DNA from: Humulus lupulus
Lineage: Eukaryota > Streptophyta > Magnoliopsida > Rosales > Cannabaceae
Length of the DNA: 64,000 bases
Direction: 5' to 3'
Assembly: GCF_963169125.1 (NCBI RefSeq)
Contig: NC_084794.1
Location: 75,551,665 to 75,615,664 of the forward strand
How positions within the stretch are numbered: the first letter of the stretch is position 1; every line of letters begins with the position of its first letter. The notes beneath the pieces are model-generated. The model saw nothing but the letters and a program-made list of their open reading frames with translations. It was not told the origin of the DNA and ran no database searches. Below are positions 1 through 10,945 of this stretch, piece by piece. A program made the position numbers and the translations under genes.

Positions 1-2022
1 CTTGAGGCACCCGAATTGATCTGGGACAACCAGACTGATATGAGATGTCACCGTGAAACTCTATGGTTCGTGTCTACCACTATCCTACCTAGAACTGCCC
101 TACACGGTGGTCACGACCCTGACAGTTTTACAGTCGCGAAAATAGCGTGACAATAAAAACAACCAAAAAGGAATAAAAAGAAGAGAAAATGACAAGAAAA
201 TTTATAATGGGGTATTGGATTTGAGATTTGTAGAGATTAGGTGACAACGTCAGCAGAATCTCAATCTTGAACTTGAGAAGACGATGCAATATTCTATCGG
301 CACTCTCAGATGTGAGAACCAAGAAAAAAAATTATGCTGGTTGAGTGGGAGGGGGTATAGTTGGAAACAGGTGAACACAAAGGTGAATTAATCGCCAGAG
401 AATCTCGTCGGCAAAGTTGGACATACAAAGCTTTTTCCTCTGCACTCTGGTTTGAATAATATGGGATGAGTAAACTGTGAACATGAATTTGTTGAGGTAT
501 TTATAGAATACTATTTTATCCAATGTTCTACACTAGGTATCCCAAGATTGTCCCCATCCGACGGTCCCAGACGATGTAAGGGCACTAATTGGCCCAACCG
601 AGTACTAAATCATGGATTCATAAAACCACGATCCGCGCCTACCTCCTCCACATCAAAAATCCCAAATTTATCCCCATATAATGACTCTGGATAATGCAGA
701 AGCATTACACAACCCACTCGAGTACCCAATAAACCTTTTTCGTACAGACGAGATGTCTCGAGGATTGCACTGACACCCATCGGTCACCTAGGCAATCAAA
801 AGAGTCTTTTGCATATTTTTAGGATGCGAGTAGCGCAGACGCACCATTAATCAAGAGACACGTGTCTAAGACATTGGGAAATTGAAAGGACAGGGATCGC
901 CAAAATGACCCCCAAGTAAATGAACCCGGCTCCTGGAAAACAAACCAGAATATTTGAGATTGTTCAGGGAGATTGAGGCAAGTCTCCACCATGTGAACAC
1001 GGATGAAAACTTAGGGGATAAATGTTATCCCTGTTTTCTACCTTTGCCACGTGGCACGACCCAACAAATTTGTGGGCCCTCTTAAGAGGTCCGGGCCCAT
1101 CCTGAGCCCAATGAACGGGGAAGGAGGAAACTCTGATAGCCCAAGCACCATCGAGCCCAACAACATTCAATGGGTGCAAGCATAATGAAGGAACCGAGAC
1201 TAAGATCCAGGGCTGACTTATCTTCCCAACCCCGACCAACCTACATCCTCTGGGATGCTAATTAAGTTGGCAGACTAACTATTCACTGGAAATGGACCTT
1301 CTCAAGAATCCAGGGGAGATCTTCAATGTCACGATGTCCACCTTGGAAAATGATCCCGGGTATTGGTGAACAAACCAGGACTCCGGTAAATGAACTGGGA
1401 CATTAGTAAATGAAATCGGACAAGACATCTAGATAGGGCAAGCCAAGTTTTCCCCGATGTTGACCTGTCCCCGCAAAATTTAGTAGTTGGTCTCTTTAAC
1501 TCACCTGCAGAAGAGGATACTCATGGAATGTACACTGTTCTTAGAAAATCATACTACCACTACTCTGACAGATCCTGTCCCCAGGATCCCCTTAAAAGCC
1601 CACCCAGACTAGTCAGTGCTAATGTACAATGGGCAGCTGTAAGGCTTGGCCACTCCTAAGCCCAGATTAACAACATCTAATTACGTTACATTTGTTGTAT
1701 TATGGCTCCATTAGCGAGCAAACTGTAATTACATCCCTATGGGGCCCAGATTAGTTCGGCCCAAGCTGTTTGACTGCCTATAAATAGAACCAATTGTGCA
1801 CTGTAGCAAGGATCCCAGAATTTCTCTTGTAAGCAAAAACTCTGCTAAAACTTGTAGAAAAACTCCATTGTCAAAACTCTCTCAGGCCTAATACTAGTGA
1901 CTCGTGGACTAAGGCTCATTAACGCCCCAACCACGTAAAAATTATGATTGTTCATCCTTAATCCTTTCTTTCCAGCTCTTATTTCATAATATATTTCCGG
2001 TTTCCAAAAAACTCAATATACA
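1..2022 (+). mobile_element. Ty3/gypsy LTR, 5'-truncated by window edge (Gypsy-1 family)
   Basis: The reverse complement of this block aligns along most of its length with 20711-22749, the 3' LTR of Gypsy-1, so it is an LTR of the same family in the opposite orientation. The right end is CAATATACA at 2022. It is followed by GCAAC and then at once by Copia RNase H sequence, so this LTR inserted into Copia-A, and GCAAC is the likely target duplication. A TATA box lies at 1779. The left end is outside the window, so a solo LTR cannot be distinguished from the 3' LTR of a full element. No ORF in it looks real. Confidence 0.8.
1779..1786 (+). promoter_or_regulatory. TATA box of Gypsy LTR
   Basis: TATAAATA lies in CCTATAAATAGAACC, about 235 bases before the LTR end, which suits the U3/R boundary of an LTR promoter. 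At the matching place in the LTR at 20711-22749 (around 20946-20953, minus strand) the box is mutated to TGTAAATA, so this copy keeps the better promoter. Confidence 0.6.
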
Positions 2023-2341
2023 GCAACCAATAAAGAGGCTGAGTAACTTAGGGATCTCATGTTGGATATCCCTTTTTACTGCATATATGGTATCAACAAT
2101 TCCAATACATTGTGACAGTCAATCCACACTTGCTAGAGCATATAATAGTGTGTATAATGGAAACTCTAGACATATTAGTCTAAGACATGAATATGTGAGA
2201 CAATTGATTCAAGATGGAATCATATCGATCTCATATGTTAAGACAAGTGAGAACTTAGTGGATCCATTTACAAAACCTCTTGTGAGAAAGTTAGTAAGTT
2301 CCACTTCAAAAGACATGGAACTGAAACTCCTAGAAGAATAG
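2023..2341 (+). pseudogene. Copia-A pol C-terminus (RNase H), pseudogene
   Basis: This encodes the last part of Ty1/copia RNase H. The recognisable motifs are HCDSQSTLARA, HISLRHEYVRQLI and DPFTKPL, closely matching 53725-53960 of Copia-B. RNase H degrades the RNA strand of the RNA:DNA hybrid during reverse transcription. The frame from 2023 has an early stop (ATNKEAE-stop) and a frameshift before 2087, after which about 84 residues are open to the stop at 2339. The upstream RNase H, RT, integrase and gag are missing because a Gypsy LTR inserted at 2022. It is not functional. Confidence 0.8.
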
Positions 2342-2796
2342 ATTCACCAATGATGGAAACCTAACTCCAAACTTTTGAACAACAAGGAAAATAGTTTAAT
2401 GGGTAAGAACAAGTCATTAATAAGTGAATGGTTTCAACACTAAAACTTCGATAAGTTCCATTCGAGATGGTTAGTGTTGGTTGCTATCGAGTAAGGGTTA
2501 ATCCAAGGGCTTTTAATGAAGTTCAGTTGAGTACAACAAGTATCTATAAAGGTAGGAAAGTTGATGTAAGAACTTCACCTATGTGAACTTAAAGGTGGTG
2601 CTTCCTTTCATGGGAGTTAGAGTTTCTCCCCGGAAAGTTCATGAAGGGATGAGCACATGGCCATATGAGTACTAAATCGAGAAAGTGGAAAATCGAAAGA
2701 TTTAGTAGAGGTGTGTGAGGTATCACTAGTTTTATCTTAATGAATACTTGGTTCAAGCTTTTAAGCTACCAATGATTTCAATAAGACTATGTGGTG
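2342..2796 (+). other. Copia-A 3' untranslated spacer
   Basis: No gene. The segment corresponds to the spacer between the pol stop and the polypurine tract in Copia-B (53964-54560), with shared phrases such as 'gagcacatggccat' and 'tgtgtgaggtatcac'. It ends where CACTA-1 inserted. Confidence 0.6.
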
Positions 2797-3120
2797 CACT
2801 ACAAGAAAAATACTTTTTAGGGGCAACAAATAAAAGTTGCCACTAATATTAAGTGGAATTATTTTTTAATTTGGAAAAATTATAGGAGCGACAAAATATT
2901 ATATTAAGGGTGACATGTTGCCCCTAATGTTTCTAAAATTTCGAGTGAAAAAGATGTGGGAAATTTTCCCATTGAATTTTTTTAGAATATTAAAGGCGAC
3001 ATTTGTCGCCCTAATTCTTTTAGGGTTTTTAATTTTTAAAATGGAAATGATATTGTTCCCATCATTAAAGGCGACTTGTGGTTATGTTAGGGGAGACAAG
3101 TGTCACCCCTTATAGTGGCA
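2797..3120. repeat. CACTA-1 left subterminal repeats
   Basis: Five or more degenerate copies of the motif GGGGCGACA / TGTCGCCCCT occur in both orientations (near 2820, 2907, 3000, 3070 and 3090-3110). In En/Spm elements such short subterminal repeats are the binding sites of the element-encoded TNPA-type protein; that role is inferred here. Confidence 0.7.
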
Positions 3121-4027
3121 TATACACCAGATCACAAAGTTGTCTTCTTCATTTTTTCCTCTACAATTTTCACCTCCAGCACCACTGAAGTCCCTTCCCC
3201 ACCTCCCTAGACCTCCCCCGATAGAGGCTCGACGTCCCTAAGCCTCCCCGACACTTCCCTTAGCTTCCCTATGCTTTAATTTGGTTTTTATCCTTTCTTT
3301 ATCTCTCTGAAATCCCTAAATCTCCCCCTCCCTAAGTTCTTTCTCTCTTTGTTGAATGAGTGATTTCCAGCCACCACATTTGTGTTTTAGGTATATTTTT
3401 AGTCTCTCGTTGTGAATATATGTATAACTTTATATTTATATATATAAATTATATATAATTTATTGATTTTTTTTTCTAGGTTTGTATTTTTCTTTGACAT
3501 AAATATATATTTGTATGTGTGTATATATATATGTCTGTGTATGTTTATATATATAATTGTGTGTATATATATGTATGTTTATATGTATATTTATTTTTAT
3601 TTTTCTTCATTTATTTTTTATTTTTCTATTTTTATTTAATTTAGATTTCTGTTTTTTTAATGATTTTATACATATGTGGATATATATATGTGTGCCGTGT
3701 ATATAAATGTGTGTATCTATATGTACGTCGTGTATATATATGTGTGTGTGTGTTTGTGTGATATGTGTGTTTGTCATGTTTATATATGTGTGTTATGTGA
3801 TATATGTATGTGTGAGGTGTGTATGTGTTTTTTATTTTATTTTACTAACTTTGTTTTCTATTCAGGAGAAAACAAATTAGTGTAGTTTTTAGAGCTCTTT
3901 CTTTTGTATCTCTCTATTATTCGTATGTGTTTTTATGTTTATGTATATGCATATATATATAAAAATATTCTCATTGCTTTTAATTTAATTTTGGTGGTGT
4001 GAAAGAGTTTATGTGTTTATGTAGCAC
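3121..4027. other. CACTA-1 5' non-coding region with TA/TG-rich stretch
   Basis: A C/T-rich segment (3140-3350), resembling a transposon 5' leader, is followed at about 3410-3830 by simple TATATG/TGTG-rich sequence. ORFs across the latter are low-complexity products. I see no gene. Confidence 0.5.
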
Positions 4028-4049
4028 CACTACAAGAAACAAGGTTTTT

Positions 4050-4290
4050 GCCGGCGCAATTGTGTCGGCAAAAAAAACTTTTGCCGGCGCATTTAGTGAA
4101 TTGCGCTGGCAAAAACAAGCACTTTTGTCGGCGCAAAATTGTGCCGACAAAAGTCTATCAGATTTAAAAATAAAACGTAGACTTTTTCCGGCGCATTTCA
4201 CCTAACGCGCCGGCAAAAGTCAACGTGCATTTTTGAAATTTTGCACGTTTTCAACAGAGTAGTTAGCTAGACTTTTGCGGCAAAAGTCAT
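4050..4290. repeat. CACTA-2 left subterminal repeats
   Basis: Copies of TTGCCGGCGCA and its complement recur at short intervals (near 4048, 4080, 4108, 4128, 4145, 4187 and 4210). Adjacent opposite copies can form small stems. Matching repeats occur at 10262-10570. Confidence 0.75.
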
Positions 4291-4308
4291 AGCGATATTT
4301 CAGCAGTC

Positions 4309-4600
4309 GTGAGCCCTTCTTCCCCATTTTTTTTCTTCCTTTTTTTTTCCTCTCTTTCTTCTTCTCTTCTCAATCCTCCACCATACTATGACCACACCAC
4401 CACTAGTCGCACCCCCACCAGCCGCACCCCGACGGCCACCCCACGCCACCCGAGCCCACCCCACCCACCCCGACGGCCACCCCACCCCAGCCGAGCCCAC
4501 CCACCCCGACGGCCACCCCACCCGAGCCCCACCCCGGCGCCACCGCGAGCCACCACTGCCGCCCCTCCTCCTCCAAGTTGCCCACTGTAAGTATTTTATT
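4309..4600. repeat. C-rich minisatellite within CACTA-2 leader
   Basis: A pyrimidine tract (4315-4375) is followed by direct repeats built on ACGGCCACCCCACCC / CGAGCCCACCC (4425-4535). All frames are open simply because the sequence is C-rich, so the proline- and glycine-rich ORFs here are not credible genes. Confidence 0.6.
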
Positions 4601-5705
4601 TAATTTTATTTATGTATTAAAAATTTTTTTGTTTCTATTGAGTCCCCGAGCCACTGCCGGAGCGGAGCCACTTCACCCACTTTAATATTTTTATTTTTGC
4701 ATGTTAATAGTTATTATATTGTATTTTGTGATATATGTATTTTAGTTAAAGTATGAATTCTAAAAAAATTAGATTAATAATGTATGTTTATATTTTTTAA
4801 TTGTTTTATATTAAATGTGATATGTTTGTAAATATGTATTTAATAATATTTTTTGTATTAATAAAAAATTAGTTTTGGTATATGTTTTTTTGTGGTTAAA
4901 AATTTGTATTTGTGTAAATTGATGTATTTGTTAATGTATATATATGTTTTGTATGATCTGGGAATATTCTGGTTATATATGTGTTTAATTTGTAGGTTTT
5001 TCAATTTTGGGATAGTTTGAAATATAGTCGTTATGCTGCCCAAATTTTGTTAGAGTTAGTAAAATTAATACAAGTTTAATAATTAATTAATAAAATTTTA
5101 AGTATAATTAAAAAATACATCAAAAAAATATTGTTTAACTATAATTTAAATAAAATAAAATTACCAATCATAATAATTAATAATTAATTTTAACATTAAT
5201 ATTAGATGTTTTGTAATTGGAGAAAGTTAAAAATATAAATGATTTAATAAAATATAATTAAGTGAAATATAAATATAATAAAATTGTTGTTAATTAAGTA
5301 AATGATCCAATACAAATTGAAGAATTTAATAAAAAATTACAAAATGCAATTAATGTATAATTAATTTAATTTTAAAATAAAAGTAATAATAAGTAAATGA
5401 TTTAAAAAATAGCAATAATTAATAATTAGCTACATTTTTTTTTGTAAATATAAATAATTATTTTTGCCAGAGATAAGATATTATTATCAGTGAGTGATAA
5501 TTAGGGAGACAAATAGTCATGAAATATTTTGACTATCATTTCCCTCATTTTAAGACAATTATTAATATTTTCTTAATTATTTCGCTTAAAGATGGCGAGC
5601 GACAGAAGCTGGATGAGTGCGAGGAATCGTTGGTCTCTGGAGTATAGAAATTGTGTTAGGAGTTCTTCGCTATCGCTAAAAATTAGTTGAACGATCGGAA
5701 ATACC
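4601..5705. other. AT-rich CACTA-2 internal non-coding DNA
   Basis: Very AT-rich with many TAATTAATAA-type runs. It is probably intron or leader of the transposon gene starting at 6013. I see no ORF or structural RNA in it. Confidence 0.4.
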
Positions 5706-5709
5706 TGTT

Positions 5710-5974
5710 GGAAATACCATATGTAATAAAATGTTAATTTTACATATATATAAAGTAATAGACATGCACCTAGTGGATGCCTTGGGGATAGCCAATGTAT
5801 TCATGTACTATTCCTCATTTTTTCAAGATGTTTCTCAAACATCTTGAAAAAATGTGGAAAAATACATGATTGCTTACTATCTCCAAGGGATCCACTAGGT
5901 TGAAATAGGGTAGTTTGGGAAAGACCATAATGAATCAAATGTTAATTTTATAACAAAAAACAACAGACATACAT
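5710..5974. repeat. Long hairpin flanked by direct repeats, upstream of the CACTA-2 gene
   Basis: An imperfect 131-base palindrome (5769-5899) starts CCTAGTGGA and ends TCCACTAGG. Its core is a perfect 18-bp stem, CATTTTTTCAAGATGTTT (5816-5833), pairing with 5837-5854 around a CTC loop. It is flanked by two degenerate direct repeats of about 58 bases (5710-5767 and 5918-5974), both beginning GGAAA-ACCATA and ending GACAT-C. It lies 40 bases before the ATG at 6013. It may be a MITE-like insertion or a transcribed stem-loop. Confidence 0.7.
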
Positions 5975-7079
5975 AATTTGAATTAGTTAATTAATTAATA
6001 TTTTAATGTAGAATGGCCGAACCAAGTAATGACACAGGTGGTGGCTCCAAGAGGGGCAGGGGAGCTTATTACGGTGCCAATATTGAGAAGGAGCTGGCCA
6101 CCAAAAAAGTTAGTAATTTGAAAGTAGAGTTTGATACACAAACTGGAAAAGCTATTCAAACGTACGGCAAGTGGTTCAACAATTCCATGGCTCGTTATTT
6201 GCGTAACACCGTACCCCCAACTACACTAGCTTGGGAACAAGTAAAACCAGCTGATATCCAAGTTATTCGAAATAGGCTATCTGTAAGCATTTTTAAACCT
6301 TTAATAACTCACTATTAAATATTTTGTCTATCTTCATAATATTTTAACAAATTCCAAATTTAATTGTGATTTTAGGAAAAATTCATTTATCCATAAGAAA
6401 ATCGAGTAATCAACGATGCCATGGTAAGACAAATGCAAAAGCATCTGACTGATTGACGACACACGATGAAGAAACACTGGGTAGAGGTTGGAGGAGAGGT
6501 GGACAACGAGAGAGCGAAGTCAAAACCATTTGGGTCGATTACTTCTTCTCATTGGACAATTCTATGCGATTTTTTGGCTTCTGATTCTCAGCAGGTATGC
6601 TGTAGATTTTACATTAATTTTTAATTATAAAATTACAATCTAGATTAATGAGTACTATTTTCTGTTTGAAGCGTATATCGAAGAAAAATAAAGAAGCTCG
6701 AGCAAAAATGACCATACCAGGAGGACACGGTTCCAAATCCATCGTTGTCCATGTTTATGATTACGTAAATTATAATAACCTATATCCTTAATTTACAAAA
6801 ATATTATAAAGGTCACAATGTTTAAATAATTTTCTTTTTTAGATGGGCCCATCTACTGGCGAGCTCCCGAGCATGATCGACACATTCGAGCACCTCCACA
6901 AGAAGAAGGATAAGTGGATTAGTGATGTAGCGGCAACAAAACATGTAAGTTGCATAACCTTAACTAATTTATGATCATTTAACTTTAAAAAAAGTTTAGT
7001 AAATAATTAATAAATATTAATTATTAATTGGTTGTTGTCAATTATTAATTATTAATTAAATTTTTAACAATTAAATATT

Positions 7080-9420
7080 TATAATCTATGTGCCAATATT
7101 TTTATGATTAATGATTGTGGACTAAGATAAAAAAAAAAATGAATGTTACTAATGTTGTCCCCGTATCAGGGAGCTTGTGGGCTAAAGTAAATTTGGTCAT
7201 GAAAATCCATATCTAAATAAAAAAAACATGCAAATATAGTTTATGTATATGTTTAGAGATGTAAATTCTCCATTAATGGAATTAACTGGACTTACTGTAT
7301 ATATCAACAACATCTTCATGATTTTTATTTAGATAAGGAAATTTCAATTTGTATGCTTGATAATTTTTATAATTACAAAAAAATGCTATGCATATTAAAA
7401 ATTTCAAAATAATGCTATTTTTTGGCACTTTACCCAAAATGCCCTTTCCACTTCCTCCTCACTTCTAATTTCTCTCTTCTCTCTTCTCTCTTCTCTCTCT
7501 CTTATTTCACTCTCTCTCACCTCACAACACCACCACCACACTAAATATTATATTTCAAACAGATTTGGACATGATTTTTGGGTTTTTTTTGCGATTTTTT
7601 TTCAGATCTGAAACTCTGAAATCTGCAAAAAATTGACCTTGCTCGATGGTGGTTTGATGGTGCTCGATGCCAACTCGATGAGACCTTCAAAATCATGACT
7701 TTTCATGAAAAAATGACTTTGCTCGATGGTGGTTCGATGGTAGCTCAATGGTGGTTCAATAGTGCTCGATGCCAGCTCGATGAGACCTTCAAAATCATGA
7801 TTTTTCATGAAAAAATGACTTTGCTCGATGGTGGTTCGATGGTAGCTCGATAGTGGCTCGATGGTGCTCGATGCAATTCTTGCAAGAGACATAATTTTTC
7901 ACTCAGATGTCTATTTGGGGTGATTTTTTTTTATTTTGGGTATTTTTTCAAGATCTACACGTTTGACATGTTTATATGCACATTTGTGAAGTATAACAAT
8001 TGTAAAAAATACAAAAGTGCAAACATACCTCATGTTTAAGACATCTTTTGGTATATTTTTAAGTTTTAAACTTCCTAAATGTGTATATGTGTATGTTAAA
8101 CGTGTAGATCTTGAAAAAATACCCAAAATAAAAAAACAAATCATCCCAAACGGACACACGAGTGAAAAATTATGTCTCTTGCAAGAATCACATCGAGCAC
8201 CATCGAGCATCATCGAGCACCATCGAGCCATAATCGAACCACTATCGAGCAAAGTCGTTTTTTCATGAAAATCTCGATCTTGAAGGCCCCAGCGAATGGT
8301 TTCTCGATAGTGCTCGATGCTAGCTCGATGAGACCTTCAAAACCATGATTTTTCATGAAAAAATGACTTTGCTCGATGGTGATTCGATGGTAGCTCGATA
8401 GTGGCTCGATGGTGCTCGATGTAATTCTTGCAAGAGACATAATTTTTCACTCGGGTATCCGTTTGGGGTGATTTTTTTTAATTTTGGGTATTTTTTCAAG
8501 ATCTACACGTTTAACATACTCATATGCACATTTGGGAAGTTTAAAACTTAAAAATATACCAAAAGATGTCTTAAACATGAGGTATGTTTGCACTTTTGTA
8601 TTTTTTACAAGTGTTACACTTCACAAATGTGCATATGAACATGTCAAATGTGTAGATCTTGAAAAAATACCCAAAATCAAAACAAAAAAAAAATCTCCCC
8701 AAACAGAAACTCGAGTGAAAAATTATGTCTCTTGCAAGAATTACATCGAGCACCATCAAGCCACTATCGAGCTACCATCGAACCACCATCGAGCAAAGTC
8801 ATTTTTTCATGAAAAATCATGATTTTGAAGGTCTCATTGAGCTGGCATCGAGCACCATCGAGCCACTATCGAGCTATCATCGAACCACCATAGAGCAAAG
8901 TCATTTTTTCATGAAAAATCATAATTTTGAAGGTCTCATCGAGCTGGCATCGAGCACCATCGAACCACCATCGAGTAAGGTCGATTTTCTGCAGATTTCA
9001 GAGTTTCAGATCTGAAAAAAAAAAAACCAAAAAAAAACCCAAAAATCATGTCCAAATCTGTTCGAAATATAATATTTAGTGTGGCGGTGGTGTTGTGAGG
9101 TGAGAGAGAGTGAAATAAGAGAGAGGGGAGAGAGAAGAGAGAAGAGAGAAATGAGAAGTGAGGAGGAAGTGGAAAGGGCATTTTGGGTAAAGTACCAAAA
9201 AATAACATTATTTTGAAATTTTTAATATGCATAGCATTTTTTTGTAATTATAAAAATTATCAAGCATACAAATTGAAATTTCCCTTTAGATATGGATTTT
9301 CATGACCAAATTTAATTTAGCCCACTTGTTCCCTGATACAGGAACAAAATTAATTACATTCTTTTTCAATCACTGGTCTGCAGCCATTAATGACAGGATG
9401 TTGGCAGATAGATAATAAAG
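7080..9420. mobile_element. Large foldback (palindromic) element, about 2.3 kb
   Basis: The outer arms are inverted copies: left 7141-7216 and 7330-7680 against right 9300-9360 and 8960-9290 (for example CCCAAAATGCCCTTTCCACT at 7432 and its complement near 9172). Weaker similarity extends out to about 7080 and 9420. Inside are direct and inverted copies of a roughly 100-base unit rich in TCGATGGTGG, and two smaller complete palindromes (7875-8197 and 8428-8745). It sits in an intron of the CACTA-2 pseudogene. There is no transposase and no clear target duplication. It may be a MULE-related foldback element. Confidence 0.75.
7620..8980. repeat. TCGATGGTGG-unit repeats within the foldback element
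   Basis: Units built from GCTCGATGGTGGTTCGATGG plus TTTCATGAAAAAATGACTTTG recur at about 7640, 7715, 7820 and 8370 in one orientation and at about 8200, 8755, 8860 and 8950 in the other. ORFs through this region encode repeated SSTIEPLSSYHRTTIEQS-like peptides, which is a by-product of the repeat rather than a gene. Confidence 0.7.
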
Positions 9421-9924
9421 TTATATTTTATATGTTGTTATATTAAAAATTTATAAGTTAGGTTTTCAAATAATGTTATATTGGAATTCAAGATACGTGC
9501 TTTTTATTGTGCAGACTGAGATGAACAAGCATCGAGCATCGCAGAGTATGACCCCTGTATCATCTGCTGCTTCTTGTGTCGGCGATAATGTCGACGGTCA
9601 ATTCCCGCCTGATATGGATATTGTCATGGATGTCCTTGGACCTCGCTCACGTTATAAGAAATGGGTTGGGGGTTGCCTAGGTTGAAGGCAATTGGCGCAA
9701 AGAGGGTAGCATCTTCGTCAACTTCTCAAATGTCCAGGCAATTGCCACCTGAAGTGGACACCATTTTGCAGCAAAATCAGGACATTATGCTAGAAAATCA
9801 GAACCTAAAGAAGCATACGACTAAACTTGAGAGTCGTCAACAGCGTCAAGATGTCCTGCTCAGTGCTTTGTTGAAGCAGGTTGGTGAATTGGCTCCTGGT
9901 TTTACTGTCGACTTACCAGAATAG

Positions 9925-10260
9925 GATCCGGACGAGGACGATGATGCTGACGGGGATGGGGATGATGAGGCGGGCAGTACTCATTTCTATAACTTTTTTT
10001 ATTTATTTAAATTTTAAGTTATTAGACATTTAATTTACTAAACTACTTTTATATTTTCATGTTTGGTGGAGACAATAAATATTAATAGTTATAATTTTTT
10101 TTTATTTATTTATAAAATTTTAATTTTAATTTTATTTCTAATTAAATAATATTACTAAAAAATTAAATAATTATTAATATATTAAAATAAAAATTTATTA
10201 ATTAATATTAATATATTGAAAATAAAATTAGTAATATAATCAAAAAAATTATTTAAAAAA
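9925..10260. other. AT-rich 3' region of CACTA-2
   Basis: After the last exon there is an acidic-looking GACGAGGACGATGATG stretch (9930-9970), then AT-rich DNA up to the subterminal repeats. I see no gene. Confidence 0.4.
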
Positions 10261-10261
10261 T

Positions 10262-10575
10262 ACTTTTACCGGCGCAAATTACGTCGGCAAAAGTCTCAAC
10301 CCTCACTGCATATATACACCTTTCCCGGCGCAAAAACACGCCACTATAAGAGTCATCTTTTGCCGGCGCATTTTTGCGCCGCTAAAAGTGTTTTCCACAA
10401 CAACGTGACAAATTTTTTTCCCGGCGCATCCTTATTTTTCTCGGCACATTTTTTCGTCGCCTAAAGATACCATTGCCGGCGCATTACATTTTGCGTCGGC
10501 AAAAGTGAAATTAGCGACGGGGGTACATCGCGGAATTTTGCCGGCGTAAATTTGTGTCGGCAAAACCCATAGGGC
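10262..10575. repeat. CACTA-2 right subterminal repeats
   Basis: At least eight degenerate copies of CCGGCGCA / TGCGCCGG occur between 10265 and 10565, mirroring 4050-4290. Confidence 0.75.
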
Positions 10576-10610
10576 TTTTGTTTCTTGAAAGATGTGTCTT
10601 TTATTTCTTG

Positions 10611-10612
<2 letters not shown>

Positions 10613-10641
<29 letters not shown>
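10613..10641. repeat. (TTA)n microsatellite
   Basis: About nine TTA units directly after the CACTA-2 right end, within CACTA-1. Confidence 0.85.
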
Positions 10642-10644
<3 letters not shown>

Positions 10645-10649
10645 AATTA

Positions 10650-10880
10650 TATTTGTTAGAGAAGTTTGAATATTCTAAATATTCATCTATAGTGAAGTAG
10701 GTTTTGAGATATATATATTGTGTGCTGCGGTGAAAACGAAATATTACGAACTTGTATGTATTAGTGAAGTAGGTTTTGGGAAATTTTTGTGTGCTACGGA
10801 GATATAAGGAAGAAACTTATTATGTGTTGTTTGGATTGTTTATTTTAACTATTCACAGAAAGTTACGTCAATAGTATAGT
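10650..10880 (+). repeat. Conserved non-coding module shared by CACTA-1 and CACTA-4
   Basis: The segment has two imperfect copies of a unit containing GTGAAGTAGGTTTTG followed by TGTGTGCTGCGGTGA. A clearly related block, with the same two units and the same flank (GTTTGAATAT..TAGATATTCATC), occurs at 29940-30160 in CACTA-4. The role is unknown. In CACTA-4 the module lies just before the TNP2 N-terminal exon. Confidence 0.65.
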
Positions 10881-10945
10881 GGAGATGTTGCCCATTTTTT
10901 TTGTTTTGTAAATTTATGTATTAATTTATAATATTTAAATTGTCA

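Larger units (their letters stand above)
6013..9924 (+). pseudogene. TNP1/Transposase_24-like (Ptta/En/Spm) transposon gene, broken
   Basis: Likely exons are 6013-6282, 6376-6594, 6672-6764, 6843-6944 and 9515-9924, each with plausible GT/AG borders. The product resembles the plant En/Spm Transposase_24 family, an accessory DNA-binding protein of CACTA elements. Visible hallmarks are WTILCDFLAS, the NKEARAKM...GGHGSKS block (end of exon 2 and exon 3), FEHLHKKKDKW and VLGPRSRYKK. A coiled-coil-like segment rich in Q, N and L follows near 9740-9870. Exon 2 has two in-frame stops (after KFIYP and after HLTD), and a frameshift lies around 9665. The intron between exons 4 and 5 holds the foldback element. 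It is not functional. Confidence 0.75.
4028..10594 (+). mobile_element. CACTA-2, En/Spm-type element nested in CACTA-1
   Basis: The left end is CACTACAAGAAACAAGG. The right end reads, in complement, CTTTCAAGAAACAAAAG, a decayed CACTA terminus, so the exact right boundary (about 10590-10596) is uncertain. Both ends carry many copies of TTTTGCCGGCGCA or its complement, which differ from the subterminal repeats of CACTA-1 and so mark a separate family. The interior holds a Transposase_24-like pseudogene (6013-9924) interrupted by a foldback element. Confidence 0.8.

Noticed and set aside
4309..4603. Overlapping proline-rich and glycine-rich ORFs
   Set aside because: C-rich minisatellite keeps several frames open; peptides are pure repeats.
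7602..9015. ORFs with repeated SSTIEPLSSYHRTTIEQS peptides
   Set aside because: They follow the repeat units of the foldback element, appear in both orientations and have no separate coding signature.
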